A stretch of DNA of 64,000 bases from UBA1858 sp965262455 (GTDB taxonomy: Bacteria > Pseudomonadota > Gammaproteobacteria > UBA4575). Numbering within the stretch: the stretch's first letter is position 1; each line of letters opens with the position of its first letter. The translations under genes and the position numbers were made by a program. The stretch covers positions 434,001-498,000 of the forward strand of contig CBDHFH010000008.1 of NCBI GenBank assembly GCA_965262455.1, read 5' to 3'. Below, piece by piece: positions 17,795 to 25,886 of this stretch. The notes beneath the pieces are model-generated. The model was not told the origin of the DNA, did no database searches, and saw only the letters and a list, made by a program, of their open reading frames with translations.

Positions 17795-18232
17795 ATGCAT
17801 TGTGCGATCAAACATGCTCGTATCCCTCAGCCAAGGCCAAACACCTTTGCTGGGCTTATGGAAATGTATGAGCATAACTATATAAAACTCAGAAAGTTAT
17901 GTGGTGATATTAATAAACTACCTGAGTATAGATGTTCGCATATTGATAATGCATTGGACCTGCACATCAAGGTGGTTGAAAGAACAAAATACACCACAAC
18001 AATTAATCTTACCTATAAATTCTCACCATCTAGTCACCACGCTACCCGTATCCTGCCAAATATCTTCATTCGTGTTTATTTTGATGCCATGCAGGCTGAA
18101 GTACTGCATCGAGAGGTTAAAAATCCATCAAGGCCCAGAGAGTGGAGAAAACTCGGTAATAAATGGCGCGATAACAGGTTCTTATATAAGTGGCTAAGCT
18201 ATTGTTTAGCTCAAGGACATAGCTTTACCTGA
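17795..18232 (+). CDS. DUF1249 family protein
   Basis: This 145-residue soluble protein resembles E. coli YqiB: GLMEMYEHNYIKLRKLCGD at the N-terminus, a central beta-rich region and PNIFIRVYFDAMQAEVLH. The family function is unknown; it is often linked to cAMP phosphodiesterase genes, which is not the case here. It follows ygfX by 23 bp and may be the last gene of the sdh transcript. Confidence 0.8.
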   Translation: MHCAIKHARIPQPRPNTFAGLMEMYEHNYIKLRKLCGDINKLPEYRCSHIDNALDLHIKVVERTKYTTTINLTYKFSPSSHHATRILPNIFIRVYFDAMQAEVLHREVKNPSRPREWRKLGNKWRDNRFLYKWLSYCLAQGHSFT

Positions 18233-18327
18233 TAAATAGTGTTTAGGTGGACTGCATGAGTGTCTACCTGCTATAGGATTAATTTTAGAAATAGCTCGCT
18301 TGTATATGAAAATTATAGGTTTATCTA

Positions 18328-18362
18328 TGATTTCATGACGATATGTTATTGATTTCATAGCG
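18328..18362. repeat. Tandem 13-bp direct repeat upstream of the Rrf2 gene (possible operator)
   Basis: TGATTTCATGACG (18328-18340) and TGATTTCATAGCG (18350-18362) match at 11 of 13 positions. They start 22 bp apart, close to two helical turns, about 90-120 bp before the regulator's start codon. This geometry suits a dimeric or cooperative DNA-binding protein. Confidence 0.4.
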
Positions 18363-18450
18363 AATTGAGAATTTAATGAAACCTGCAAGCAAAAATACAC
18401 ACTAACAAGGTAATGTTAAAAATTACTTCATGGTAGAAAGGTGGATATAT

Positions 18451-18918
18451 ATGAAACTATCAACTAAAGCACGCCATGCTATAACAGCAATGATGGATCT
18501 GGCGTTGAATGACAAGATTCGACCCATCACTCTGGCCGAAATCTCCCAAAGCCAGGGAATATCCTTGTCATATTTAGAACAGTTGTTTGCGAAATTACGT
18601 AAGAATGGACTTGTGGTCGGTGTTCGAGGCCCTGGTGGTGGATATAAACTGGCTCGAGTACCTAATGAGATCACTATTGCTCAGATAATCACCGCGATTG
18701 ATGAGTATCAGCCTCAACCCGAGGTACAGGCCAGCTCAGAGCCGAACTTAGAAAAAAAATATGTCACTCATGTCATGTGGGATGAGTTAAGTGAGAAGAT
18801 TTATGCGTTTCTAAATAGCATCACATTGGCAGAATTTGCCGAGAGGAACCATCCCAATGGGCCCGATTCTGATAGTGATGGTAACAGTGGCATTTTTTCG
18901 GCACTTACCGCAGCCTGA
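18451..18918 (+). CDS. IscR-like Rrf2 regulator without Fe-S cysteines
   Basis: The 155-residue product starts at ATG 18451, preceded by GAAAGGTGG; an upstream in-frame ATG is weaker. The winged helix matches IscR closely (MKLSTKARHAITAMMDLAL, SLSYLEQLFAKLRKNGLV, VRGPGGGYKLAR). Glu43, which in IscR governs site choice, is kept, as is the C-terminal FLNSITLAEF. However the protein has no cysteine at all: positions 92, 98 and 104 are Val, Pro and Tyr, while the fourth ligand His107 remains. It therefore cannot bind the usual [2Fe-2S] cluster. No isc genes follow; a strong terminator does. A cluster-independent IscR paralogue is the best reading. Confidence 0.85.
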   Translation: MKLSTKARHAITAMMDLALNDKIRPITLAEISQSQGISLSYLEQLFAKLRKNGLVVGVRGPGGGYKLARVPNEITIAQIITAIDEYQPQPEVQASSEPNLEKKYVTHVMWDELSEKIYAFLNSITLAEFAERNHPNGPDSDSDGNSGIFSALTAA

Positions 18919-18942
18919 TTCCGACATCAATTTGTTATACGC

Positions 18943-18969
18943 AAAGCCCTGTTAAACAGGGCTTTTTTT
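18943..18969 (+). terminator. Rho-independent terminator after the Rrf2 gene
   Basis: A perfect 9-bp stem AAAGCCCTG / CAGGGCTTT with a TTAAA loop runs directly into a T tract ending at 18969. It closes the Rrf2 gene as a single-gene unit. Confidence 0.92.
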
Positions 18970-18985
18970 GTGCATGAAAATTTAT

Positions 18986-19014
18986 TTGACAGATCATTCC
19001 AATAAAAATAGAGT
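18986..19014 (+). promoter_or_regulatory. Possible sigma-70 promoter of the TetR/hydrolase pair
   Basis: TTGACA (18986-18991) is followed after 17 bp by TAGAGT (19009-19014), about 40 bp before the tetR start. The -35 element is perfect and the -10 only moderate. Confidence 0.4.
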
Positions 19015-19052
19015 TTGTCTTCACCGCTGAATATATATCATCTCAATTAGCT

Positions 19053-19643
19053 ATGGGTCGAACCAAACAATTTGTTTACCAAGATGCTTTGGATGGTGCG
19101 ATGCGTGAATTTTGGCTAAAGGGCTATCACGCGACGTCTATTCCGAAACTAGAATCAGCCATGGGGATTAGTCGCCAGAGCATTTATGATTCTTTTAAAA
19201 GCAAACAAGCATTATTTCTGCAGGTGCTGAAGCATTATCAGATACATGTGATTGAAAAAAACCTATCTTATATTGAGACAGCGGACTCGCCTAAACAAGC
19301 AATTTGCGACTACTTTATTGCCAGAGCTGAAGATGCATTGAATGATAATGTCATTAAAGGTTGCCTGTTGACAAACTCTATTGCTGAATTAGCACAACAT
19401 GATAAAGCGGTACGCGAGCAGACTAATAAAACGTTGGCGTATATGAGAAAAGTCTTTCATGATGCAATCAATAAAGCCAAACATTTAAATGAAATTTCAA
19501 ATAATTTAGATACGGACAGCACTGCGGATTTTTTAGTAAATAGTGCGCAGGGTTTATTCATACTCAGTCGTATGAATGCAACCAAGTCATCAGTCAATGG
19601 TGTGGTTAAGCAAATTGAAAATTTACTAACAAAAAATAACTAA
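19053..19643 (+). CDS. TetR-family transcriptional regulator
   Basis: The 196-residue protein has the N-terminal TetR helix-turn-helix (QDALDGAMREFWLKGYHATS, LESAMGISRQSIYDSFKSK) and a helical ligand domain. It lies 17 bp upstream of an alpha/beta hydrolase gene, so it probably regulates that gene in response to its substrate. The ligand is unknown. Confidence 0.88.
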   Translation: MGRTKQFVYQDALDGAMREFWLKGYHATSIPKLESAMGISRQSIYDSFKSKQALFLQVLKHYQIHVIEKNLSYIETADSPKQAICDYFIARAEDALNDNVIKGCLLTNSIAELAQHDKAVREQTNKTLAYMRKVFHDAINKAKHLNEISNNLDTDSTADFLVNSAQGLFILSRMNATKSSVNGVVKQIENLLTKNN

Positions 19644-19660
19644 AATGTGAGGAGTAGGCT

Positions 19661-20518
19661 ATGAAACAAGAAGTAACAGTTGATGGTTTGAAGCTTAATA
19701 TCAATATTGAAGAATCAGGGAGTGGGGATACAACGCTATTAATGGTTCACGGCATTCCAACAAATGCACGTTTGTGGCGGCACGTGCAAGCAAAGCTGCC
19801 ACAGTATCGTACTTTAGCTATGGATATGGTTGGCTATGGTCAATCGGATATGCCATTAAATGACTTCAAGCACTCATTTATGAATCAAGCGGAGGCGGTA
19901 AAAGGTGTAATAGAAGGGCTGGGCCTAAAAGGCAAAGTTATTTTGGTTGCACATGATCATGGTGGAGGTGTTGCGCAAGTATTTGCGAGCAAATACTGTG
20001 ACTATATTTCGCGTCTGGTACTGATTAATCCTGTGTGTTTCGATCAATGGCCAGTGTGTGAAGTGGAAGCGTTAGCCGGCTTGGATGGAGCCCCTGATGA
20101 AGTTCTACAAATGGCAATGGCGCAAGCAGTGGCAGGTTTTCCCGCACTCATGCGCATGGGTAGTTACGATGGCTCTCCATTTACCGATAAAAATTGTAAA
20201 CAAAATTATTTGCAGTTCTGGGGCAGAGGGCCGGGCTTGACCGGATTTAAATCATTAATCCGTATTTCAGCTGATCCACAAAACTCAGATACAGATGTTG
20301 ATCATAGCAAGATAGCCTGTCCTACCATGGTCATGTGGGGTGTGAATGATAATTTCATGTCATGCACTGCTGCGGAAAAACTTAAACAGAGAATATCCGG
20401 GCCAACCAGAGTGCAATACATAGAACGTGCCGGGCACTGGGTGCAAGAAGATCGCCCTGATGTCGTCGCAGATTATCTAAATGATTTTATTACTGAATGG
20501 GATGGAGTGAATTTATAA
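19661..20518 (+). CDS. Alpha/beta hydrolase with aspartate nucleophile (epoxide hydrolase / dehalogenase-like)
   Basis: The 285-residue enzyme has the oxyanion motif HGIPT at 30-34 and a nucleophile elbow AHDHGGG with Asp99 in the nucleophile position. Asp nucleophiles are typical of haloalkane dehalogenases, fluoroacetate dehalogenases and epoxide hydrolases rather than esterases. The later WGVNDNFM (acid) and AGHWVQEDRPD (base His) complete the triad. The tryptophan that follows the nucleophile in haloalkane dehalogenases is His here, so halide chemistry is uncertain. A ribosome site (TGAGGAGTAGGCT) precedes the ATG, and the gene follows its likely TetR regulator. No signal peptide. Confidence 0.82.
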   Translation: MKQEVTVDGLKLNINIEESGSGDTTLLMVHGIPTNARLWRHVQAKLPQYRTLAMDMVGYGQSDMPLNDFKHSFMNQAEAVKGVIEGLGLKGKVILVAHDHGGGVAQVFASKYCDYISRLVLINPVCFDQWPVCEVEALAGLDGAPDEVLQMAMAQAVAGFPALMRMGSYDGSPFTDKNCKQNYLQFWGRGPGLTGFKSLIRISADPQNSDTDVDHSKIACPTMVMWGVNDNFMSCTAAEKLKQRISGPTRVQYIERAGHWVQEDRPDVVADYLNDFITEWDGVNL

Positions 20519-20519
20519 G

Positions 20520-21503
20520 TTATTCGCATAATAACCATCGAATCATATCGCGCTCTTTGATTAATTCACTTTCAGAGAGCGCAATCATTTCTCTTGAGAA
20601 ATCATCTAACTCTAAGTCGGTAATAATATGGTATTCGCGATTCATGCAGTGGGCAGGGAAAGAGTACATTAATTCACTGGTGACACCATAGGCGCCCGTC
20701 GAATAAACACCCATACTCACCCAGCTATCTCCGTCGGAGCCGAGTACCCAGTCACGCATATGATCAATGGCTGCCGATGCAGCGGATGCGGCAGAAGAGG
20801 CACCACGAGCTTCAATGATTTCAGCACCACGTTTTTGCACGCGTTCAATAAACTCATTGCGATACCAATTCATATCAATCATGTCATAGGCTTTATTCCC
20901 CTTGATAGTGCAATGCTGTAAATCAGGGAACTGAGTAGTTGAATGATTACCCCACACAGTCACGTTATGCACGTTAGAGGAGTGAGTATTTACTTTTTCA
21001 GCGAGCATGCTGATGGTGCGGTTATGATCCAATCTCATCATGGAGGTAATTTGATTGGGTTCAAGATTAGGAGCGTTGTGTAAAGTGATTAGTGCATTGG
21101 TATTCGCCGGGTTGCCAACGACCAATACACGAACATTCTTTGCAGCATTTTCACTAATGGCAACACCAGTGGGTTTAAAGATAGCACCGTTAGCGCTGAG
21201 TAAATCCTGTCGTTCCATGCCTTTGCCGCGCGGGCGTGAACCGATGAGAAAAATATAATCCGCATCGCCAAATCCGGTAGAGAAATCAGCGGTAGAAACA
21301 ATTTTATTTAAGGTAGGGAAGGCACAATCATTTAATTCCATTACCATGCCAGTAAGCTTAGGCAATACAGTTTCTATTTCAATTAAATGTAAATTGACAG
21401 GTTGATTTGGACCAAATAAATCACCAGCTGCAATTCGAAATGCAATAGCGTAACCAATATTTCCACCGGCGCCAGTGATTGCAACAGTGACTGGTTTTTT
21501 CAT
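20520..21503 (-). CDS. mdh: Malate dehydrogenase
   Basis: This 327-residue NAD-dependent malate dehydrogenase is of the cytosolic-type family (VTVAITGAGGNIGYAIAFRI). It has the coenzyme glycine motif, VVGNPANTNALI, MMRLDHNR for substrate arginine and catalytic-His WGNHSTTQFPD. It catalyses malate/oxaloacetate interconversion in the TCA cycle. The gene converges on the hydrolase gene with a 1-bp gap. Confidence 0.95.
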   Translation of the reverse strand: MKKPVTVAITGAGGNIGYAIAFRIAAGDLFGPNQPVNLHLIEIETVLPKLTGMVMELNDCAFPTLNKIVSTADFSTGFGDADYIFLIGSRPRGKGMERQDLLSANGAIFKPTGVAISENAAKNVRVLVVGNPANTNALITLHNAPNLEPNQITSMMRLDHNRTISMLAEKVNTHSSNVHNVTVWGNHSTTQFPDLQHCTIKGNKAYDMIDMNWYRNEFIERVQKRGAEIIEARGASSAASAASAAIDHMRDWVLGSDGDSWVSMGVYSTGAYGVTSELMYSFPAHCMNREYHIITDLELDDFSREMIALSESELIKERDMIRWLLCE

Positions 21504-21558
21504 AGCTTACTCGTTGGTGTATGTGTGGCTGCAATGATAACGAAACAGGATTAGTCTG

Positions 21559-22659
21559 TCACAGTGATTTATGTGGTCTAGCTAAGTAATCATGTGAACG
21601 CATTTCAAGCAGACGACTAATCGTACGTTGAAATTCAAACGCTAATTTTTGACCTTTGTATAGTTCGTGAACAGGTGCTTGTGCAGAGATAATTACTTTC
21701 ACACTGCGATCATAGAACTCATCAATCGCAGTAATGAAACGTCGCGTCAGATCATCTTTATTAGTCAGAATCGGTACCTCTGATATCAAAACTGTATTAA
21801 AGCAGCGTGCAATCTCAATATAATCAGCAGCGCTTCTGGGACCATCACATAATTCATTAAACATGAACCAAACGGTGCCGTCTGAGCAACGTATAGTTTG
21901 AATTTTTCTGCCCTCAATCGTTAATGATTCATTTTCTATACCGGCTTCTGGAGAAACATGCATGAAGTTATCCAGCATCACACTATGAGCGGAATCATCT
22001 ATCGGGGAGTGATATATATCAGCTTGTTCTAAAAATTCAAGACGATGATCAGTGTCACCCCCTAGCTCAATTACTTTTGTATGATGTTTGATTAAATCTA
22101 TGGCGGGTAAAAACTTCTGTCTTTGTAGCCCACCTTTATAAAGTTCATCAGGCTGACAGTTGCTGGTAGTGACTAAAGTGATGTCACGCGAGAATAACGC
22201 TGCAAATAAACCGGCTAAAATCATCGCATCACCAATATCAGAAACAAACAGTTCATCTAAACAGATTAAATTTGTACGTTGCTTAAAATTATCAGCCACG
22301 ATGTTTAATGGTGATTCTTCATTTTTAATGTTTCGAAGCTGGTAATGAACTTCTTGCATAAAACGGTGAAAGTGCAGACGTAATTTGTTTTCATCATCGA
22401 GACACTCGTAAAAAATGTCCATCAAAAATGTTTTACCTCTGCCAACCGAGCCCCAGATATATAATCCTTGATTGCCAGATAAATGATTAGCAGGGCGTTT
22501 AAATATGCCTGTCAGCTTGCTTACCAAAGACATGTTTGGTGTATCAGTCTGCGCTAGTCGTCTATGCAAACCCTCTAGCTGATCCACCACATGCATCTGC
22601 TTTGCATCGTAATTGATTTGTTTGGCCTGCAAGGCTTGTTGGTATTTATGCTTGGGCAT
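21559..22659 (-). CDS. zapE: Cell division protein ZapE (AFG1-like ATPase)
   Basis: ZapE is an AAA-type ATPase that interacts with FtsZ, especially under oxygen limitation. The 366-residue protein has Walker A GSVGRGKT in GLYIWGSVGRGKTFLMD, Walker B LICLDELFV and the DDLTRRFITAIDEFYD arginine-containing segment. It is divergent from the RNA/nagZ region across a long spacer. Confidence 0.93.
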   Translation of the reverse strand: MPKHKYQQALQAKQINYDAKQMHVVDQLEGLHRRLAQTDTPNMSLVSKLTGIFKRPANHLSGNQGLYIWGSVGRGKTFLMDIFYECLDDENKLRLHFHRFMQEVHYQLRNIKNEESPLNIVADNFKQRTNLICLDELFVSDIGDAMILAGLFAALFSRDITLVTTSNCQPDELYKGGLQRQKFLPAIDLIKHHTKVIELGGDTDHRLEFLEQADIYHSPIDDSAHSVMLDNFMHVSPEAGIENESLTIEGRKIQTIRCSDGTVWFMFNELCDGPRSAADYIEIARCFNTVLISEVPILTNKDDLTRRFITAIDEFYDRSVKVIISAQAPVHELYKGQKLAFEFQRTISRLLEMRSHDYLARPHKSL

Positions 22660-22751
22660 CTTGGGTGGTCAAAATCACATTAATCATGTCTGCAATGCTA
22701 TTAGATGGTGCAAAATACGACTAAATTTCAATGAGTTCGCGAGATTTTAAT

Positions 22752-22830
22752 TGGCAACTTTTGCCACACACGGAAACAAATTGCCATAATTTGTGGTTAA
22801 AAAAGAGTCAAAATTTCAACTAATTTGCCA
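22752..22830 (+). promoter_or_regulatory. Putative enhancer sites upstream of a sigma-54 promoter
   Basis: A perfect palindrome TGGCAA-CTT-TTGCCA (22752-22766) and two further TTGCCA half sites (22781-22786 and 22825-22830) lie about 40-120 bp upstream of the -24 element. That is the normal position for binding sites of a sigma-54 activator. The identity of the activator is unknown. Confidence 0.45.
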
Positions 22831-22871
22831 AGAAAAATTTAAGTGGTTGATTATTATTAAAAAAATATTAT

Positions 22872-22887
22872 TGGCACCATAAATGCA
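22872..22887 (+). promoter_or_regulatory. Sigma-54 (RpoN) -24/-12 promoter
   Basis: TGGCAC-N6-TGCA at 22872-22887 places the invariant GG (22873-22874) and GC (22885-22886) exactly 10 bases apart, as in the RpoN consensus. Predicted transcription start is near 22897. No protein gene starts within 200 bp downstream. Confidence 0.6.
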
Positions 22888-22896
22888 GTAATTATT

Positions 22897-22996
22897 ACGA
22901 GCCTCACAACATCAATCAGAATTTATTTGATTGCCATGTTGTTATTCTCGACTCCTCCTGGTTAGGGCACTCGGTTATGGGTGCCCTATTTTTTTA
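22897..22996 (+). ncRNA. Candidate small RNA driven by sigma-54
   Basis: Between the sigma-54 promoter and a terminator lies a region of about 100 bases with no open frame. Its 5' part folds into a stem: CAACAT and CAATCA pair with TGATTG and ATGTTG, with a two-base bulge and an AT-rich loop. Then follows a presumably single-stranded pyrimidine stretch containing CTCCTCCT, complementary to Shine-Dalgarno sequences. The terminator stem closes it. The arrangement resembles RpoN-dependent regulatory RNAs (Qrr, GlmY, CrcZ classes), but I see no sequence match to any of these. Confidence 0.55.
22964..22995 (+). terminator. Rho-independent terminator of the candidate small RNA
   Basis: AGGGCAC (22964-22970) pairs with GTGCCCT (22981-22987), followed by A and a run of T. 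It has no plus-strand protein gene upstream, since zapE is read the other way, which is the main reason to propose an RNA gene. Confidence 0.85.
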
Positions 22997-23128
22997 CCTG
23001 AAGACAGCAAACAGGTAAAGTGACGTCTTGTCTCTTATTCTCATTTGTTTTGATAACACCCTACAAAAATTTTTTCTGGCTATGGATTCACCATATTCAC
23101 GTTCAGCTGTCTGGATGATTATTGGATT

Positions 23129-24163
23129 ATGAGTAACGGTCCGTTAATGATCGATCTGCAAGGGTACGAGATCAACACACAGGAGTATGAATGGTTAAGT
23201 CACCCTGTAGTGGGTGGCGTGATTCTATTCACGCGAAATTTTCATGACAAGACTCAATTAACTAACTTAATACAGTCTATTCATGAGGTGAAGAAACCCA
23301 AGCTACTGGTTGCTGTTGACCAAGAAGGGGGTAGAGTACAACGCTTTCGTGAAGGGTTTAGAGTTTATCCGCCTATGCGCGCCTTGGGTGAAGTTTATGA
23401 TAAGGATCCTCATCAAGGCTTAAACCTCTCTGAAATATTAGCCTGTCAACTGGCAACCGAATTGCGCGCTGTCGGTATCGATTTTACTTTTGCACCGATA
23501 CTTGATCTTGATATTGGTAAAAGTACCGTGATAGGTGATCGTGCATTTCATTCAGATATTGATGCTGTTAGTGCCCTCGCAAGTAAATTTATGTTGGGAT
23601 TACGTAAAGGCGGCATGGAGTCAGTAGGCAAACATTTTCCAGGGCATGGGTCGGTTGCAGCAGATTCACATTTTGAGTGTCCAGTAGACGATCGTTATGA
23701 AAGTGATTTACAACTGTGCGATATCATTCCCTTTAAGCGCTTAGTCGATCATGGCATTGCCGGTATCATGTCAGCGCATGTAATCTATCAACATGTCGAT
23801 GCTAAACCTGCAAGTTTTTCGCGCTACTGGTTGAAACAGGTGTTACGAGAGCAACTTGGTTTTGAGGGTGTCATCTTCAGTGATGATTTAAATATGCAGG
23901 GCGCGCAGCAAATGGGTAGCATTGAACAGCGACTTGATATTGCATTAGATGCCGGATCCGATATGATTTTGCTCTGTAATAGTCCTGAAGAGATTCCTGC
24001 TGCACTTGATCATCTTAATGACTACAATAACCCAAGTTCACAATTACGTTTAGCGCGGTTTCATGGTAAAAATTATCAGCCATTAAATGCAGAACAATGT
24101 GCTTTACTTGATGCCTTTGTCGATAACTATCAATCCAATAAAAATTTATCTCTTAATATCTAA
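23129..24163 (+). CDS. nagZ: Beta-N-acetylhexosaminidase NagZ
   Basis: NagZ removes GlcNAc from anhydromuropeptides in cytoplasmic peptidoglycan recycling. The 344-residue glycoside hydrolase family 3 enzyme shows LLVAVDQEGGRVQRF, the family motif KHFPGHGSVAADSH containing the catalytic His, and the nucleophile segment VIFSDDLNMQGA. It has no signal peptide, as expected. The following genes repeat the Pseudomonas order nagZ - methylthioinosine phosphorylase - csiV - mfd, with two insertions. Confidence 0.96.
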   Translation: MSNGPLMIDLQGYEINTQEYEWLSHPVVGGVILFTRNFHDKTQLTNLIQSIHEVKKPKLLVAVDQEGGRVQRFREGFRVYPPMRALGEVYDKDPHQGLNLSEILACQLATELRAVGIDFTFAPILDLDIGKSTVIGDRAFHSDIDAVSALASKFMLGLRKGGMESVGKHFPGHGSVAADSHFECPVDDRYESDLQLCDIIPFKRLVDHGIAGIMSAHVIYQHVDAKPASFSRYWLKQVLREQLGFEGVIFSDDLNMQGAQQMGSIEQRLDIALDAGSDMILLCNSPEEIPAALDHLNDYNNPSSQLRLARFHGKNYQPLNAEQCALLDAFVDNYQSNKNLSLNI

Positions 24164-24179
24164 GTTATTAACCTAACCT

Positions 24180-25280
24180 ATGTCAGCACTGATCGAAAAT
24201 ATAAAACAATTCTTTGCCAACAATATTATTGAAGCATGGATATATGAAGTCTTTGCGGTGGTACTGGGTGTATTAGTTGCTGCGTTTATAGCCAGAAGCG
24301 TCATGATCAAGCTCGCTGGCAAAGCAGAGCAGACACATAATCCATGGGATGATGCATTGGTGAATGCCATACGCAGGCCACTGCGCTACACGATTTTGAT
24401 TTTAGGCATCTCGTATGCTGCTCAAGTTGCCGGAGCAAGAACAGAGGCATCAATCTTTAATTACATAGATACCATTCGCTATGTATTAATCACCATTATG
24501 ATTGCATGGGCGCTGATTTCATTTGTTGCACGCTTTGAAGAAGCCACGATCAAACAAAAATTAATGTCCGGCCAGCCGGTTGATAGGACATCCATTCACG
24601 CGATAGGAAAGCTGGTACGTACTGCCATATTCATCACTACTGGCTTGGTCATACTGCAAACGTTAGGTTTTAGTGTATCCGGTGTGTTGGCCTTCGGGGG
24701 GATTGGTGGCATTGCGATAGGATTTGCTGCCAAGGACTTATTATCAAATTTCTTTGGTGGGTTAATGATTTATTTGGATCGTCCATTCACTGTAGGTGAT
24801 TGGATTCGCTCCCCGGATAGATCAATCGAGGGCACGGTTGAATCCATAGGCTGGCGTCTAACCACGATACGTACCTTTGATAAAAGACCTTTATATGTGC
24901 CTAATTCTATCTTTGCTACGATTGCTGTAGAAAACCCATCACGTATGTCACATCGTAGAATCTATGAAACAATCGGCCTGCGCTATGATGATATTAAGCA
25001 AATGGATCGTATTGTTGAAGATGTTAAAACAATGTTGAAGTCGCATGAAGAGATTGACCAAAGCCAGACAATGATTGTTAATTTCAATGCTTTCAATGAA
25101 TCATCAGTTGATTTCTTTGTGTATACATTCACGAAAACGACAGATTGGGGTTACTACCATACAGTCAAACAGGATGTATTGTTAAAGATCTCTAATATTA
25201 TTGAAGAGCATGGCGCGGAGATGGCATTCCCAACCACAACAATGTTTTTGCAGCAAGGTATGTTAAAAAATTCCTCGTAA
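24180..25280 (+). CDS. MscS-family mechanosensitive ion channel
   Basis: The 366-residue membrane protein has about four helices and the MscS pore-lining TM3 (GVLAFGGIGGIAIGFAAKD), then LLSNFFGGLMIYLDRPFTVGDWI at the start of the cytoplasmic beta domain. It protects against hypo-osmotic shock. It starts 16 bp after nagZ. Confidence 0.92.
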   Translation: MSALIENIKQFFANNIIEAWIYEVFAVVLGVLVAAFIARSVMIKLAGKAEQTHNPWDDALVNAIRRPLRYTILILGISYAAQVAGARTEASIFNYIDTIRYVLITIMIAWALISFVARFEEATIKQKLMSGQPVDRTSIHAIGKLVRTAIFITTGLVILQTLGFSVSGVLAFGGIGGIAIGFAAKDLLSNFFGGLMIYLDRPFTVGDWIRSPDRSIEGTVESIGWRLTTIRTFDKRPLYVPNSIFATIAVENPSRMSHRRIYETIGLRYDDIKQMDRIVEDVKTMLKSHEEIDQSQTMIVNFNAFNESSVDFFVYTFTKTTDWGYYHTVKQDVLLKISNIIEEHGAEMAFPTTTMFLQQGMLKNSS

Positions 25281-25312
25281 TTAAGTGAGAATCATAAGTT
25301 AATTTTTTTATT

Positions 25313-25867
25313 ATGTCGTATCTTACATTGGAGCAACTGCAGCAAGTCAGAGACAACTCTGATTTGATCTTCAGTGCCAGTCAAATAAACACGGCGGTGG
25401 AGAAAATGGGCTTAACATTAGAAGCTCAAATTAAAAATAAGAATGCCATCCTTATCTGTGTGATGAATGGAGGTATTACCTTAACCTCAGATTTGTTGCG
25501 TAGTATGGACTGTGATGTTCGCTTTGATTATTTGCAAGTTGCACGTTACAGAGATAAAACAGTTGGCGGAAGTCTTCATTGGTTGAAAGAGCCTCAATTG
25601 TCTCTGGAAGGCCAGACGATAGTATTGGTCGATGACATATATGATGAAGGTTATACCATGGATGAATTGGTATCTTACTGTGAGCGACATGGGGCAAAAC
25701 AAGTTATTACAACCGTTCTTTTATATAAACAAAAATCATCTCCACAAGTGGGCAACAAACCGGATATACATGGATTAGAAGTCACTGATCGCTATGTATA
25801 TGGTTATGGTATGGATTACAAAGGCTACTTGCGACATATCCCTGCAATTTATGCGCTTGCAGAGTAA
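25313..25867 (+). CDS. hpt: Hypoxanthine-guanine phosphoribosyltransferase
   Basis: The 184-residue enzyme converts hypoxanthine and guanine to IMP and GMP using PRPP. The PRPP loop is TIVLVDDIYDEGYTMDEL, with Glu-Gly in place of the more usual Thr-Gly. CVMNGGI is the pyrophosphate loop. It lies directly before methylthioinosine phosphorylase, whose product is hypoxanthine, so the two form a salvage pair. Confidence 0.9.
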   Translation: MSYLTLEQLQQVRDNSDLIFSASQINTAVEKMGLTLEAQIKNKNAILICVMNGGITLTSDLLRSMDCDVRFDYLQVARYRDKTVGGSLHWLKEPQLSLEGQTIVLVDDIYDEGYTMDELVSYCERHGAKQVITTVLLYKQKSSPQVGNKPDIHGLEVTDRYVYGYGMDYKGYLRHIPAIYALAE

Positions 25868-25886
25868 CTAACTGGACACAAACTTT

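Noticed and set aside
18245..18269. Hairpin AGGTGGAC / GTCTACCT after the DUF1249 gene as a terminator
   Set aside because: The stem has a G-U pair and no T tract directly after it, so it is too weak to call.
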